Program-made: the position numbers and the translations under genes | Assembly: GCA_965200795.1 (NCBI GenBank) | Contig: CBDAVB010000021.1 | Span: forward strand, 39,212-103,211 | Source of the DNA: Parashewanella sp965200795 | GTDB lineage: Bacteria; Pseudomonadota; Gammaproteobacteria; Enterobacterales; Shewanellaceae | Direction of reading: 5' to 3' | DNA: 64,000 nucleotides | Notes under the pieces: model-generated | Database searches by the model: none | What the model was told of the DNA's origin: nothing | What the model saw: only the letters and a program-made list of their open reading frames with translations | In this document: in pieces, positions 26,343 through 35,004 of the stretch | Layout of the letters: each line of letters starts with the position of its first letter | Numbering within the stretch: the stretch's first letter is position 1

Positions 26343-27427
26343 TATCGGTTTTCCTTAACGAGAACTGACTGTTCAAATAATTTAATCAGGGTTTTAGTTT
26401 CGCTACCTGAACCTACTGTAAAACGAATGCCATTCTTTAATTTTTCAACAGGATATTTTCTGGCAATGATTTCATTTTCAAGCAATAGATTCCAGACTAA
26501 ATCAGGATGTTTAAATTCCGCATAGAGAAAGTTCGCTGAACCGGCGATGATTTTCTGACTATACGAACGAAGCGTGTCAGCTAATAACGCTTTATTACTC
26601 TCTATTTCAGCAACCTGTTGCCGCATAGTTTTTAAACCTTCAGCCGATAGAGCCTGAAGCGCGATTTCTTCGACCGGAACAGAAACGGGATAAGGGGCGA
26701 GCACTTTTAAAACCTGCTCCGTAACATGCGTTGACGCGATTAAGAAGCCGCATCTCAGTCCGGCAAGAGAAAATGCTTTTGATAAGGTTCTTAACACAAC
26801 AAGGTTAGGATACTGGCTGATGAGTGAAGTAACGGTATTTTGATAACAAAAATCAATATAGGCTTCATCGACAATGACTAAGCCGCAGGAATTTCTCTTT
26901 AACGCGGCTTCAATGACGGACGGCTTAAGTAAAGTACCTGTGGGGTTGTTTGGATTACAAATGAAAGTTAACTTGCTTCGCTCTTGATTCGTCCAATTTT
27001 CCGGTAACGAAAAATCATGATTGAACGGAATTTCAATCGAATAAATTCCGCAAGTTTGCGCGGAAATTTTATACATGCCGTAAGATGGTCCGAAATAGCT
27101 GACGCTGTCAATGCCGACGTTACAAAATGTACGAATCAGTAACTCGATAGCTTCATCCGCGCCACGGGTACAAACCGCATTTTCCGGTAATACGTTAGCA
27201 TATTCAGCATAAGCATTGATTAATCGCTCAGGTTGCTGCTCCGGGTAGCGATTTATTGCCGCGAAATCTAAGTCATTAACTCTGACGTTTGAGAAAGGGG
27301 ATTCGTTGGCGTTGATAAATATTTTACCTTTTCCGCCGATTCGTCTCGCACTCTGATAAGGTTTTAGTGAAGTTAGATCGTCACGTAACAGAGACTGAAT
27401 TGGATTATCTTTCATCCTGCGCCTCAT
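26342..27427 (-). CDS. hisC: Histidinol-phosphate aminotransferase
   Basis: HisC is a PLP enzyme transferring the amino group from glutamate to imidazole-acetol phosphate. The fold-type I features include NANESPFSN, CTRGADEAIELLIRTFC, FICNPNNPTGTLL, VDEAYIDFCY, the PLP-lysine motif LRTLSKAFSLAGLRCGF and the C-terminal IRFTVGSGSE. It overlaps hisD by 23 bp. The start could be the Met at 27415 (MKDNPIQSLL) rather than 27427, as the MRRRM prefix is unusual. Confidence 0.95.
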   Translation of the reverse strand: MRRRMKDNPIQSLLRDDLTSLKPYQSARRIGGKGKIFINANESPFSNVRVNDLDFAAINRYPEQQPERLINAYAEYANVLPENAVCTRGADEAIELLIRTFCNVGIDSVSYFGPSYGMYKISAQTCGIYSIEIPFNHDFSLPENWTNQERSKLTFICNPNNPTGTLLKPSVIEAALKRNSCGLVIVDEAYIDFCYQNTVTSLISQYPNLVVLRTLSKAFSLAGLRCGFLIASTHVTEQVLKVLAPYPVSVPVEEIALQALSAEGLKTMRQQVAEIESNKALLADTLRSYSQKIIAGSANFLYAEFKHPDLVWNLLLENEIIARKYPVEKLKNGIRFTVGSGSETKTLIKLFEQSVLVKENR

Positions 27428-28715
27428 CTTGAATAGCTTGCTGACGAATCTTAACCGCTAAGGCGTGGGCATCCAGTTGTTCCGCGTCAGCCAAGGTAAT
27501 CACGGTATCGCTCAGCGATAAAAAGCCCTGCTCAGACAATGTCTGCACGGTAAATCTGCGTTGAAAGTCGGCTAAAGATAAACTCGACACTGACTTAGAA
27601 TAACCGTAAGTCGGTAAGACGTGATTCGTACCGCTGGCATAATCACCGACGGACTCCGGAGAATAGGCCCCGACAAAAACAGAACCCGCGCTGTGAATTA
27701 AATTCACTAAGGGTTCCGGGCTCTCAGTTTGAATGATCAAATGCTCAGGTGCGTACGAATTAGAAACCTTTGCGGCTTGTTCAATACTATCAACAATAAT
27801 GATTCGACTGTTTCGCAGAGCTTTTTCAGCGATCTCATTTCTGGATAATTGCTTTAACTGTACAGGCAAAATCTGCTTGACTTTATTCGCTAGGTCAGTG
27901 CTGTCGGTGACGAGAATCACCTGCGAATCGACGCCGTGCTCAGCCTGAGAAAGTAAATCCGCGGCGACAAATTCCGGGTTTGCTTTATCATCAGCAATAA
28001 CCAATACTTCCGAAGGACCCGCCGGCATATCAACGGTCGCGGGCGTTGAATTATCAGAAGCGATCAGGTTTTTGGCCTGAGTAACGAAGCGATTACCGGG
28101 GCCGAAGATTTTATTAACGCCTCGGATGGACTCAGTACCGTAAGCCAATGCGGCGATTGCCTGAGCGCCGCCGGCCTGATAAACCTCATCAACACCGCAA
28201 AGTTGAGCGATATACAAAATCGCATTATTGATTGGCGGCGGTGAAACGATTACCTTTCGCTCACACCCGGCAAGCATGGCAGGGATCGCCAGCATTAAAG
28301 CGGTAGAAATCAAAGGTGCCGTACCGCCGGGAATGTATAACCCGACAGACTGTATTGCTTCAGTTTTTAATTCACAGCGGATACCCGCTTGAGTTTCGAC
28401 AACAATTTCTTTGGTAATCTGCGCTTGATGAAACTTTTTAATATTAGCGAAAGCGATATCGACAGCTTGTTTTAATTCTGCCGTGATATGATTGCCGGCG
28501 TCGTTAATTTCATCACTTGATATTGCGAGTTGATTTAGGTGAACACCATCAAACTTCTCTGTCAGTGCCGTTAAGGCTTGATCGCCGTCTTGTTTAACTA
28601 ACTCAGTAATCTTTAAAACGTCTTCAGATAAATTGTCGTCATTGACTAATTTACTTCGTTGCAATGCCTGATTTTGCTGAGCCTGATTCAACTGTGACCA
28701 AATTAATGTCTCCAT
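27405..28715 (-). CDS. hisD: Histidinol dehydrogenase
   Basis: HisD oxidises histidinol to histidine in two NAD-dependent steps. The 436-residue protein has the family signatures GLYIPGGTAPLISTALML, YQAGGAQAIAALAYGT, KIFGPGNRFVTQAK, the zinc-site LLSQAEHGVDSQ and SYAPEHLIIQTE, and GDYASGTNHVLPT. It follows hisG by 3 bp, in the standard proteobacterial order hisG-D-C-B-H-A-F-I. Confidence 0.97.
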   Translation of the reverse strand: METLIWSQLNQAQQNQALQRSKLVNDDNLSEDVLKITELVKQDGDQALTALTEKFDGVHLNQLAISSDEINDAGNHITAELKQAVDIAFANIKKFHQAQITKEIVVETQAGIRCELKTEAIQSVGLYIPGGTAPLISTALMLAIPAMLAGCERKVIVSPPPINNAILYIAQLCGVDEVYQAGGAQAIAALAYGTESIRGVNKIFGPGNRFVTQAKNLIASDNSTPATVDMPAGPSEVLVIADDKANPEFVAADLLSQAEHGVDSQVILVTDSTDLANKVKQILPVQLKQLSRNEIAEKALRNSRIIIVDSIEQAAKVSNSYAPEHLIIQTESPEPLVNLIHSAGSVFVGAYSPESVGDYASGTNHVLPTYGYSKSVSSLSLADFQRRFTVQTLSEQGFLSLSDTVITLADAEQLDAHALAVKIRQQAIQDEAQDER

Positions 28716-28718
28716 TGT

Positions 28719-29609
28719 TTACTCCATCATTTTTTCGATAGGTAAAATCAGAATGGAACTGGCGCCAAGGGTTTTAAGTTCTTCCATGGTGTCCCAAAAA
28801 ATGTCTTCACTACTCACGGCATGTACGGCAACCATATCGTCAGTATTGGTCAATGTCATGATCGTCGGGTTTTCCGCGCCGGGGAGTAAATCAATGATGC
28901 TTTGCAAACTCGCCTTTGGAGCGTGGAGCATAATGTACTTGCTTTCTCTGGCCTGAGTAACACCATTAATCCGGGACATGATTTTGCCGATGAGATTTTG
29001 TTTTTCTGATTTCAGGCTTTCATCAGACTGAATAAGACAAGCGCGGGATCGGAAAATAATATCCTTCTCTACCAGTCCGTTCGCTTCCAGGGTCGCACCG
29101 GTAGAAACAAGATCGCAAATGGCGTCGGCGAGTCCGGCTCGCGGCGCGACTTCCACGGAGCCTTTCAATTTGCAGTCTTGAAAATCGTAACCTTTGCTCT
29201 TCATAAACTGACGAAGCAGGTTAGGGTAAGACGTCGCGATACGCAGATTATTGAGTGATTGAACACCTTGATAATCAAATTCGGACGGAACGGCCAGTGA
29301 TAACCGGCATTGACCGAAATCTAAAACCCGAATTTTCTGATAGCTAGCGGTCTTGCCTAAAAATTCACGATCAAATTGTTCCTCGACTAACACATTTTCA
29401 CCGACTATCCCCATATCAACCACGCCGTCCATAATCAAACCCGGAATGTCATCATCACGAACCCTTAATATATCGATCGGTAAATTATCTGAGTGCGCAA
29501 TCAGGCGTTGTTCATTGATATTTAACTTGATGCCGCAGGTTTTGAGCAGCTTTAACGACTCAGCGGCCAAACGACCGGATTTCTGTAGCGCGATTCTTAA
29601 TCGTGTCAT
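28719..29609 (-). CDS. hisG: ATP phosphoribosyltransferase, long form
   Basis: HisG catalyses the committed step of histidine synthesis, joining ATP and PRPP, and is the feedback-inhibited enzyme. The 296-residue length identifies the long form with a C-terminal ACT-like regulatory domain (SIIDLLPGAENPTIMTLTN, ending ILILPIEKMME). The catalytic part has LRIALQKSGRL, MGIVGENVLVE and the PRPP-binding DLVSTGATLEANGL. It is the first structural gene behind the attenuator and leader peptide at 29652-29791. Confidence 0.97.
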   Translation of the reverse strand: MTRLRIALQKSGRLAAESLKLLKTCGIKLNINEQRLIAHSDNLPIDILRVRDDDIPGLIMDGVVDMGIVGENVLVEEQFDREFLGKTASYQKIRVLDFGQCRLSLAVPSEFDYQGVQSLNNLRIATSYPNLLRQFMKSKGYDFQDCKLKGSVEVAPRAGLADAICDLVSTGATLEANGLVEKDIIFRSRACLIQSDESLKSEKQNLIGKIMSRINGVTQARESKYIMLHAPKASLQSIIDLLPGAENPTIMTLTNTDDMVAVHAVSSEDIFWDTMEELKTLGASSILILPIEKMME

Positions 29610-29651
29610 CTTGGTGTCCTAATAAAAATTCAATCAAACGGGGAGGAAACT

Positions 29652-29680
29652 AAAAAGCCCCCGAATTCCTTCAGGGGCTC
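29652..29680 (-). terminator. his operon attenuator terminator
   Basis: On the minus strand, GAGCCCCTGAAGGAATTCGG leads into GGGGCTTTTTA: a GC-rich stem (AGCCCC/GGGGCT) followed by a T-run, 42 bp before hisG. An alternative stem (CCTTCGG.../CCGAAGG at 29717-29740) lies between it and the leader peptide, as needed for His-tRNA-dependent attenuation. Confidence 0.88.
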
Positions 29681-29740
29681 TGGTAAATCTCTATCAGTCC
29701 ACCGGAAGGAAAACGTCCTTCGGCGGAGAACAACCGAAGG

Positions 29741-29791
29741 TTATCTCTTATGATGGTGATGATGCTTTGTAACTTTCGATTTAACAATCAT
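29741..29791 (-). CDS. hisL: his operon leader peptide with five consecutive histidines
   Basis: A 16-codon frame encodes MIVKSKVTKHHHHHKR and ends just before the alternative stems of the attenuator. Five successive His codons (CAT CAT CAC CAT CAT) make ribosome movement depend on charged His-tRNA. When His-tRNA is scarce, stalling there should favour the antiterminator and transcription of hisG onwards, as in enteric bacteria. The E. coli leader has seven His codons, so this is a shorter version of the same device. Confidence 0.92.
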   Translation of the reverse strand: MIVKSKVTKHHHHHKR

Positions 29792-29974
29792 AATAAATAC
29801 TCTTTTGATGTAACGTCTGAATCAGTGTTTTCAGCACAAAAGCTGTTCAATAACTTCAATATTTTTAAAACTAGCTATTTTTTATACGAAAAGCAATAGC
29901 CTTAAAAATAATTTTTTGTTTGTCGTTCAGTTTGGTTATCATGCGTTAACGTTCTTTATTTTCCGGAAACACGT

Positions 29975-31903
29975 TTGTCTGAACACTACACCAATCAGGT
30001 CGCTCAATTTTTTGCTCAAGGCGGAAAGTTAGATCAAGCGCTGAAAAACTACCGTTTTCGTGAAGGACAACAAAAAATGGCGCTGGCGGTAGCCGATGCT
30101 ATCAGTACCGGAGGTTCTTTGGTTGTCGAAGCCGGAACAGGCATCGGAAAGAGCTTTGCGTATCTGGCTCCGGCGTTATTAAAAAAACAAAAAGTTATTA
30201 TTTCAACGGCGACAAAAAACCTTCAGCAACAACTGTTTGATAAAGATATTCCCTTTGTGGCTGATCTTGTTGCCCCGACCGCCAGAATCGCGATTTTAAA
30301 AGGCACCGGTAATTATCTTTGCCTCAGAAACTTGCAGAGTGAGCTTAAATCAGCCACCAGGCTTTCAGATACCGTATTAAGTGATTTACTCAGAGTTCAG
30401 CAATGGGCTCAGGTTACAAAAGACGGCGATCTGAACCATGTTAACGGTGTCAGTGAATCCGCCATCAGTTTGGATCTGGTCAGAACCGATTTAAACAACT
30501 GTAACAGCGAGAGTTGTGATTTTTACGGCGCTTGTTTCAGCCGCGGAGCAAAATTAACAGCCGGTGAATCTGACATTTTGGTTATCAACCATCATCTGGT
30601 TTTTAATGAGTCATTTCTTGAAAGAGAGGGTGATAATCAGCATAAAATTAACGCCGATTTAGTTGTGTTCGATGAAGCGCATTCACTCGCTGATGTGTTG
30701 GGGCGAATCGGCGGTCACTGCCTTTCTGAAAATTTGATCAGAGCCGGCATGGAGCAGTTAACAGCGGTATTTAAAGATGAGTTAGGCGATAGCCCGCCGT
30801 TTTTGAAAGCCTCAGAGAGTCTTTTCTACGCAATCGACGGTTTCAGAAAATGGCTCCGTGGCTGCGGTGCTGAAAAGCTAAGCGTAAAAGCATTGCTGGG
30901 TCAAAAATCAGGTGCTGCGGGCTTCTGGGGGATAGTCGCGGCATTTGATGAGGTTATACAACAATCTAAAATCTTAATTGGCCGCAGCAGTCGTTTTGAC
31001 GCATCAGCTGAAGACTTCGCACAGCTAAAAAATAAACTTGAAGAATTCACCGCGACAGAGGATGTCAGGTATGTCCAGTATGTTAGCCTTGAAAACAATC
31101 GCTTTAAGTTTGACGCGATATTACATGATGTCACAGAGCAGCTAAATAAGTATATCGGTGAAGGTACGGCAACGGTTTTTACCTCCGCGACTTTGTCGGT
31201 AAATTATCGGCTTGATTACTTTACAAAACCCTTAAGTTTAGAAAAACATCCGGGCGTACTGATTGAAAGCCCTTACGATTACAGCAAACAGGCTCTGATG
31301 TACATACCAAGAATGTTATTTACTGAGCCTGCGCAAGAGGCCAGGCAGCGGGCATTTCAACAGCTTTGTATCAAATTGATAAAAGAAAACCGCGGCAAAA
31401 CCTTTGTTCTCTGTACCAGTCATCAGGCCGTTCAAAAACTAGGACGAGTGTTATCGCGCCGTTTAAGCTATCCTGTGTTAGTTCAAGGTCAGTCCGGGCG
31501 TCAAAACTTACTAAAAAAATATCGGATTCTTGGTGATGCGGTTCTGATCGGAACTTACAGCTTTTGGGAGGGTATCGACGTTAAAGGTAAGCAACTTAGC
31601 AATATCATCTTCGACAAGTTACCCTTCGCTTCACCTGATGACTTTTTTATTCAATCCAAAAGTGAATTTATTTCACAGCAAAACGGCAATCCGTTTGATG
31701 ACATCCTCCTGCCTGCCGCCATCTCAAAGCTTAGGCAAGGGGTAGGGCGTTTAATCCGACATGAAAATGACTTAGGTCTTATCACAATTTTTGATGAGAG
31801 ATTAGTTTCAAAAGCTTACGGGCGCTATTTTTTAGATTCACTTCCGCGGATGAGCCGCACACGCAGTTATAATAAGGCGAGACAATTCCTGCAAAATTTA
31901 TAA
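29975..31903 (+). CDS. yoaA: DinG-family ATP-dependent helicase YoaA
   Basis: YoaA is an XPD/DinG-type iron-sulfur DNA helicase that in E. coli works with the polymerase III chi subunit in repair. The 642-residue protein has Walker A VVEAGTGIGKSFAYLAPA, an iron-sulfur region with Cys residues (NYLCL, then NCNSESCDFYGACF), the DEAH box VVFDEAHSLADV, and the C-terminal motifs FVLCTSHQAV, IGTYSFWEGIDVKG and LRQGVGRLIRHEND. Translation appears to start at TTG 29975; no in-frame ATG comes before about codon 34. It lies upstream of tsaB, as in E. coli, but a repeat-filled 500-bp gap separates them. Confidence 0.93.
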   Translation: MSEHYTNQVAQFFAQGGKLDQALKNYRFREGQQKMALAVADAISTGGSLVVEAGTGIGKSFAYLAPALLKKQKVIISTATKNLQQQLFDKDIPFVADLVAPTARIAILKGTGNYLCLRNLQSELKSATRLSDTVLSDLLRVQQWAQVTKDGDLNHVNGVSESAISLDLVRTDLNNCNSESCDFYGACFSRGAKLTAGESDILVINHHLVFNESFLEREGDNQHKINADLVVFDEAHSLADVLGRIGGHCLSENLIRAGMEQLTAVFKDELGDSPPFLKASESLFYAIDGFRKWLRGCGAEKLSVKALLGQKSGAAGFWGIVAAFDEVIQQSKILIGRSSRFDASAEDFAQLKNKLEEFTATEDVRYVQYVSLENNRFKFDAILHDVTEQLNKYIGEGTATVFTSATLSVNYRLDYFTKPLSLEKHPGVLIESPYDYSKQALMYIPRMLFTEPAQEARQRAFQQLCIKLIKENRGKTFVLCTSHQAVQKLGRVLSRRLSYPVLVQGQSGRQNLLKKYRILGDAVLIGTYSFWEGIDVKGKQLSNIIFDKLPFASPDDFFIQSKSEFISQQNGNPFDDILLPAAISKLRQGVGRLIRHENDLGLITIFDERLVSKAYGRYFLDSLPRMSRTRSYNKARQFLQNL

Positions 31904-32006
31904 ATTAATGGATTAAATCCCGGTATAATCATTTTATCTCAATCTCTGAGGAAGTAATTCCGCCCGTATTCGGTGATAACTGACTTTGGGATTAAATTTG
32001 TTGTCA

Positions 32007-32185
32007 TAAGTAGCTGGCGATTAGTTTCTTCGGAATTTAGTGCTCAGATTTGGTGTGATACAAGGCGCGGCGCAGGGAGCATAGCCGAAGCTATGTAACC
32101 GAAGCTATGTAACCAGAGTCGCAACGCTGTAGCGCGGTAAAGACGGGCGTCAAAAAATGTTAGAAAACTTATGGTCAGCTACTTA
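32007..32185 (+). repeat. Short inverted-repeat element, family B copy 1
   Basis: This element of about 179 bp starts TAAGTAGCTGGCGATTAG and ends with the inverted counterpart CTTATGGTCAGCTACTTA. It contains a 14-bp internal duplication (CGAAGCTATGTAAC twice). The same family occurs at 34482-34646 and, partly, at 6168-6275. Its termini resemble those of family A. Confidence 0.78.
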
Positions 32186-32315
32186 CCTGCGAAGGCGGGT
32201 ATAAGCTTGATCTTCTCCAAACAAGGGAAAAGCGCCGGACAAAAGCCCGAAAGGTCGTTAAAGCCGGTTTTGTTTGGCGGGCGAAGCGTATACTCCGGCC
32301 TTCACCGGAGTGACG
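32183..32315. repeat. REP-like palindromic sequences
   Basis: CTGCGAAGGCGGGTAT and ATACTCCGGCCTTCACCGGA with GTGACGAT are typical extragenic palindromes (CCGGCCTTCACCGG and relatives). Similar sequences occur in the gap at 39160-39320. The rest of the 31904-32408 gap shows no gene. Confidence 0.55.
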
Positions 32316-32408
32316 ATAATGTAAAACGATGCTTCCGCTGCCCGCGGCGAGGCACTTTATCATCACGCTTTTTTAAGTGTGGTTTACTTCATTTTACGTG
32401 TTATTTAA

Positions 32409-33107
32409 ATGACTAATAAAACATTACTCGCAATTGATACTTGTACTGAACTTTGTTCCGTAGCCGTTCAAGCCGGTGAGAACATCCATACTGAAGCCGT
32501 TGACGCACCAAGAGAGCACAGTCAAAGATTACTGCCGCTTGTTGAGAAACTCATTGCTGAAGCCGGAATTACGCTATCGGCTCTGGACGGCATTGTTTAC
32601 GGACGTGGCCCGGGAAGCTTTACCGGTATTCGGATTTGCGTCAGCATGGCTCAGGGATTAGCGCTTGGCCGGGACTTACCTGTTTACGGTGTTTCCACGC
32701 TTGATTCTATGGCGAGGCAAGCCGCTTCGGTATGTGGTATATCTGATGTGGTTTGCGCTATTGACGCGAGAATGAATGAAGTTTACTGGGCGCAATACAA
32801 AATCGAAAACGGCATTGCGATTGCGGTTACAGAGGAAAAAGTCACGCATCCGGACTCGGTTGTCTTAGCTGAGCTGCAAGGTAAAACTTTTGCAGGCTGC
32901 GGTACGGGTTTTGACGCTTATCCTGAGTTACTTAAACTAAATGCTGATGCTCAGACATTAGAAACCGCGAAATTTCCCACCGCGGAATCTATGCTGAAAA
33001 TAGGGCAGATAGCATGGGCTCAGGATAAATTCACCGCAGTTGATGAGTTAGCTCCTGTGTATGTCCGTGATGAGGTCACGTGGAAAAAACTGCCGGGTAG
33101 AAAATAA
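32409..33107 (+). CDS. tsaB: tRNA t6A37 threonylcarbamoyl modification protein TsaB
   Basis: TsaB scaffolds TsaD and TsaE in the synthesis of N6-threonylcarbamoyl-adenosine at position 37 of ANN-decoding tRNAs, an essential modification in most bacteria. The 232-residue ASKHA-fold protein begins LLAIDTCTELCSVAV, then DAPREHSQRLLPLVEKLIAE, and has VYGRGPGSFTGIRICVSMAQ, LGLALGRD-like and CAIDARMNEVYWAQY motifs. The stop codon is followed after 1 bp by a family A element. Confidence 0.95.
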   Translation: MTNKTLLAIDTCTELCSVAVQAGENIHTEAVDAPREHSQRLLPLVEKLIAEAGITLSALDGIVYGRGPGSFTGIRICVSMAQGLALGRDLPVYGVSTLDSMARQAASVCGISDVVCAIDARMNEVYWAQYKIENGIAIAVTEEKVTHPDSVVLAELQGKTFAGCGTGFDAYPELLKLNADAQTLETAKFPTAESMLKIGQIAWAQDKFTAVDELAPVYVRDEVTWKKLPGRK

Positions 33108-33108
33108 G

Positions 33109-33275
33109 TAAGTACCCGACCATAAGTTTTCGATATTTTTGGCGTTCAGGTTAAGTGCCCGTCAAGGCGCTCTTGCGCAGCAGTAATACCGGCGGCGGTC
33201 TTTCAGGCAAGAGTAACGCCGCGGAGTGCTTAAGATGGGCGCAGGAAAAGTGAAAAACTTACAGCCGGGTACTTA
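33109..33275 (+). repeat. Short inverted-repeat element, family A copy 2
   Basis: TAAGTACCCGACCATAAG at the left and CTTACAGCCGGGTACTTA at the right form inverted ends around a core shared with 6006-6170. The left end lies 1 bp after the tsaB stop. The rest of the gap to 33498 is AT-rich and has a doubled TTTAGGTTAA(A/G)G motif near 33340-33370. Confidence 0.75.
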
Positions 33276-33498
33276 AACGCCTATTTTGCCCGTAAGCGCG
33301 AGAAAAGATTAACTGACTTCCTTGCGCGTAAGTAAGCTCGTTTAGGTTAAGGCGTACCGATTTAGGTTAAAGTATCCCGATTTTGTTTTTTAGCTAATGA
33401 TAATCTACTAGTTCTATTTTATTAATCAGTATTTTTTTGATTGATATCTGATTTGCCGTTTACTACGCTGTGCGTATGCCACTTTTCCGGACTGCTCA

Positions 33499-33801
33499 AT
33501 GAATATAAACGCCTATTTGTCATATTACCCGCTCGGACATGCGCAACCGTCGTCGGCGAATGCCGCGCTTTTATCTCAGTCAGAAAAAAACACTTCACTA
33601 CAAACGGAGCCGATCACCGGTGAGTTCGTTGAGCGGCAGCCTCACAGCAGCGTCACAATCCAGCAATGGCAACACAGTCGCATTCATGTCGAATTTTCTG
33701 ATTCCATGAGCCAAAAAGCTATTTCGCAATATTTACTTACACAATATGCGGTAGAAAGAGAAAATATCAGGCAGAATATCGGTATTGATACTTACGCGTA
33801 A
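33499..33801 (+). CDS. Hypothetical protein between tsaB and M50-type gene
   Basis: The 100-residue soluble protein (MNINAYLSYYPLGHAQPSSA ... QNIGIDTYA) has a polar Ser/Gln-rich middle (EKNTSLQTEPITGEF; SVTIQQWQHSRIHVEFSD) and a helical end (SQKAISQYLLTQYAVERENI). No signal peptide, membrane helix or known motif is visible. No strong ribosome binding site precedes ATG 33499. The following membrane gene starts 14 bp after its stop, so the two may be co-expressed. The name stays hypothetical. Confidence 0.55.
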   Translation: MNINAYLSYYPLGHAQPSSANAALLSQSEKNTSLQTEPITGEFVERQPHSSVTIQQWQHSRIHVEFSDSMSQKAISQYLLTQYAVERENIRQNIGIDTYA

Positions 33802-33815
33802 CCTGATTTGTTTCT

Positions 33816-34484
33816 ATGACCTCAAAATTAGAAAAATATAATTTTCATTTCTGGCTTTACTTCATTGTTAGCGCTCTCTTGATTCAAATACCAGTCGTCA
33901 GTATTCCCTTTAACTGGATCGAAACTTTTTTTCATGAAATCAGTCATGGTTTAGCAACCTTAATTACCGGCGGTAGTATCAGTAAGATCGAGCTTCTGCC
34001 TGATGGCGCCGGATTTTGTTACAGCTACGGCGGCTGGCAACTGTTAATTGCTTTTTCCGGTTATGCCGGTGCTTCTGGTTTTGGATTATTAATTTATCAA
34101 ATCGCATCATCATCGAGTCATAAGGTCTCTAAATTGGTGTCATTTTCCGTTCTGGCTTTGATTGCGGTTTGCCTTATTTTTTGGGTTAGAGACCTATTAA
34201 CAGTAATGATATTAGCGGTTATCGCTCTTATATTTGCATTACCGCTAAAATTCGCATCATCAACCTGGTTGATCCATGTCACACGACTTATCGGTATATC
34301 GTTAATTCTTAACGGATTATTTTCGGTTATTAACTTAATTGGCAGAAGTAATGTCGGCGATGCGGCTAACCTCGCCAGGTTAACTTGGATCCCCGCGCAA
34401 ATTTGGGTACTGCTGTGGTGCGTTATCGGTTGTTTGGCTTTGTATCGAGCGTTTAACCTGAATGAAACGGTTAAACGCTCCTAA
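33816..34484 (+). CDS. M50-type membrane metallopeptidase-like protein
   Basis: The 222-residue protein has five or six hydrophobic segments (LYFIVSALLIQIPVVSI, LIAFSGYAGASGFGLLIY, LVSFSVLALIAVCLIFWV, LLTVMILAVIALIFALPL, LIGISLILNGLFSVINLI, IWVLLWCVIGCLALY). A zinc-type HEISH motif sits in the first part (ETFFHEISHGLATLITGG, about residue 41), as in M50B-like proteins of actinobacteria and proteobacteria. Such proteins are predicted intramembrane proteases; the substrate is unknown. The stop codon coincides with the beginning of a family B element. Confidence 0.75.
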   Translation: MTSKLEKYNFHFWLYFIVSALLIQIPVVSIPFNWIETFFHEISHGLATLITGGSISKIELLPDGAGFCYSYGGWQLLIAFSGYAGASGFGLLIYQIASSSSHKVSKLVSFSVLALIAVCLIFWVRDLLTVMILAVIALIFALPLKFASSTWLIHVTRLIGISLILNGLFSVINLIGRSNVGDAANLARLTWIPAQIWVLLWCVIGCLALYRAFNLNETVKRS

Positions 34485-34646
34485 GGAGCTGACGATAAGT
34501 TTCTTCGGAATTTTGGTGCTCAGATTTGGCGCGATACAAGATGCGACGCAGGGAGCGTAGCCGTAGCTATGTAACCGAAGTTGCGACGCCGTAGTGCGGT
34601 AAAGACGGGCATAAAAAATGTTAGAAAACTTATGGTCAGCTACTTA
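34482..34646 (+). repeat. Short inverted-repeat element, family B copy 2
   Basis: TAAGGAGCTGACGATAAG to CTTATGGTCAGCTACTTA, about 165 bp, matches 32007-32185 without its 14-bp internal duplication. The left end is the stop codon of the M50-type gene. Confidence 0.78.
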
Positions 34647-34796
34647 AGGTAATGCTTGTTACTTTCAATAATGATTGGTGCTGAAAGTTCATATACCGGC
34701 AGATCACCGCCGGCCGCGCTACAAATTTTGCAAGTGAGAACCACTACTTGCTGTGATTAACGCCTTGCTGTAAGCGAATTTTTCTGCGTTTTTATA

Positions 34797-34956
34797 AAAG
34801 TTACCCGGCTATAAATTTCACTTTCCTGACACCCGTCTTAAGCACTGCGCGGCGTTACTCTTGCTTGAAAGACTGCCGTATTACTGCGCGAGAGTGCCTT
34901 GTAGAGCGCTTAACCTGAACGCCAAAAATATCAAAAAACTTATAGTCAGGTACTTA
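34797..34956 (-). repeat. Short inverted-repeat element, family A copy 3 (inverted)
   Basis: Read on the minus strand, the unit starts TAAGTACCTGACTATAAG and ends in CCGGGTAACTT, with the same core as the copies at 6006 and 33109. It lies 48 bp before the next gene. The 150 bp between this copy and family B copy 2 contain no recognised gene. Confidence 0.75.
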
Positions 34957-35004
34957 AACTCCCCGGCCGATTTATTTACATTGAAGGTTTAAGGAATATT
35001 TATC

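Noticed and set aside
33441..33623. 60-codon frame upstream of the small orphan
   Set aside because: It overlaps the better frame 33499-33801 in another phase and shows no protein-like features.
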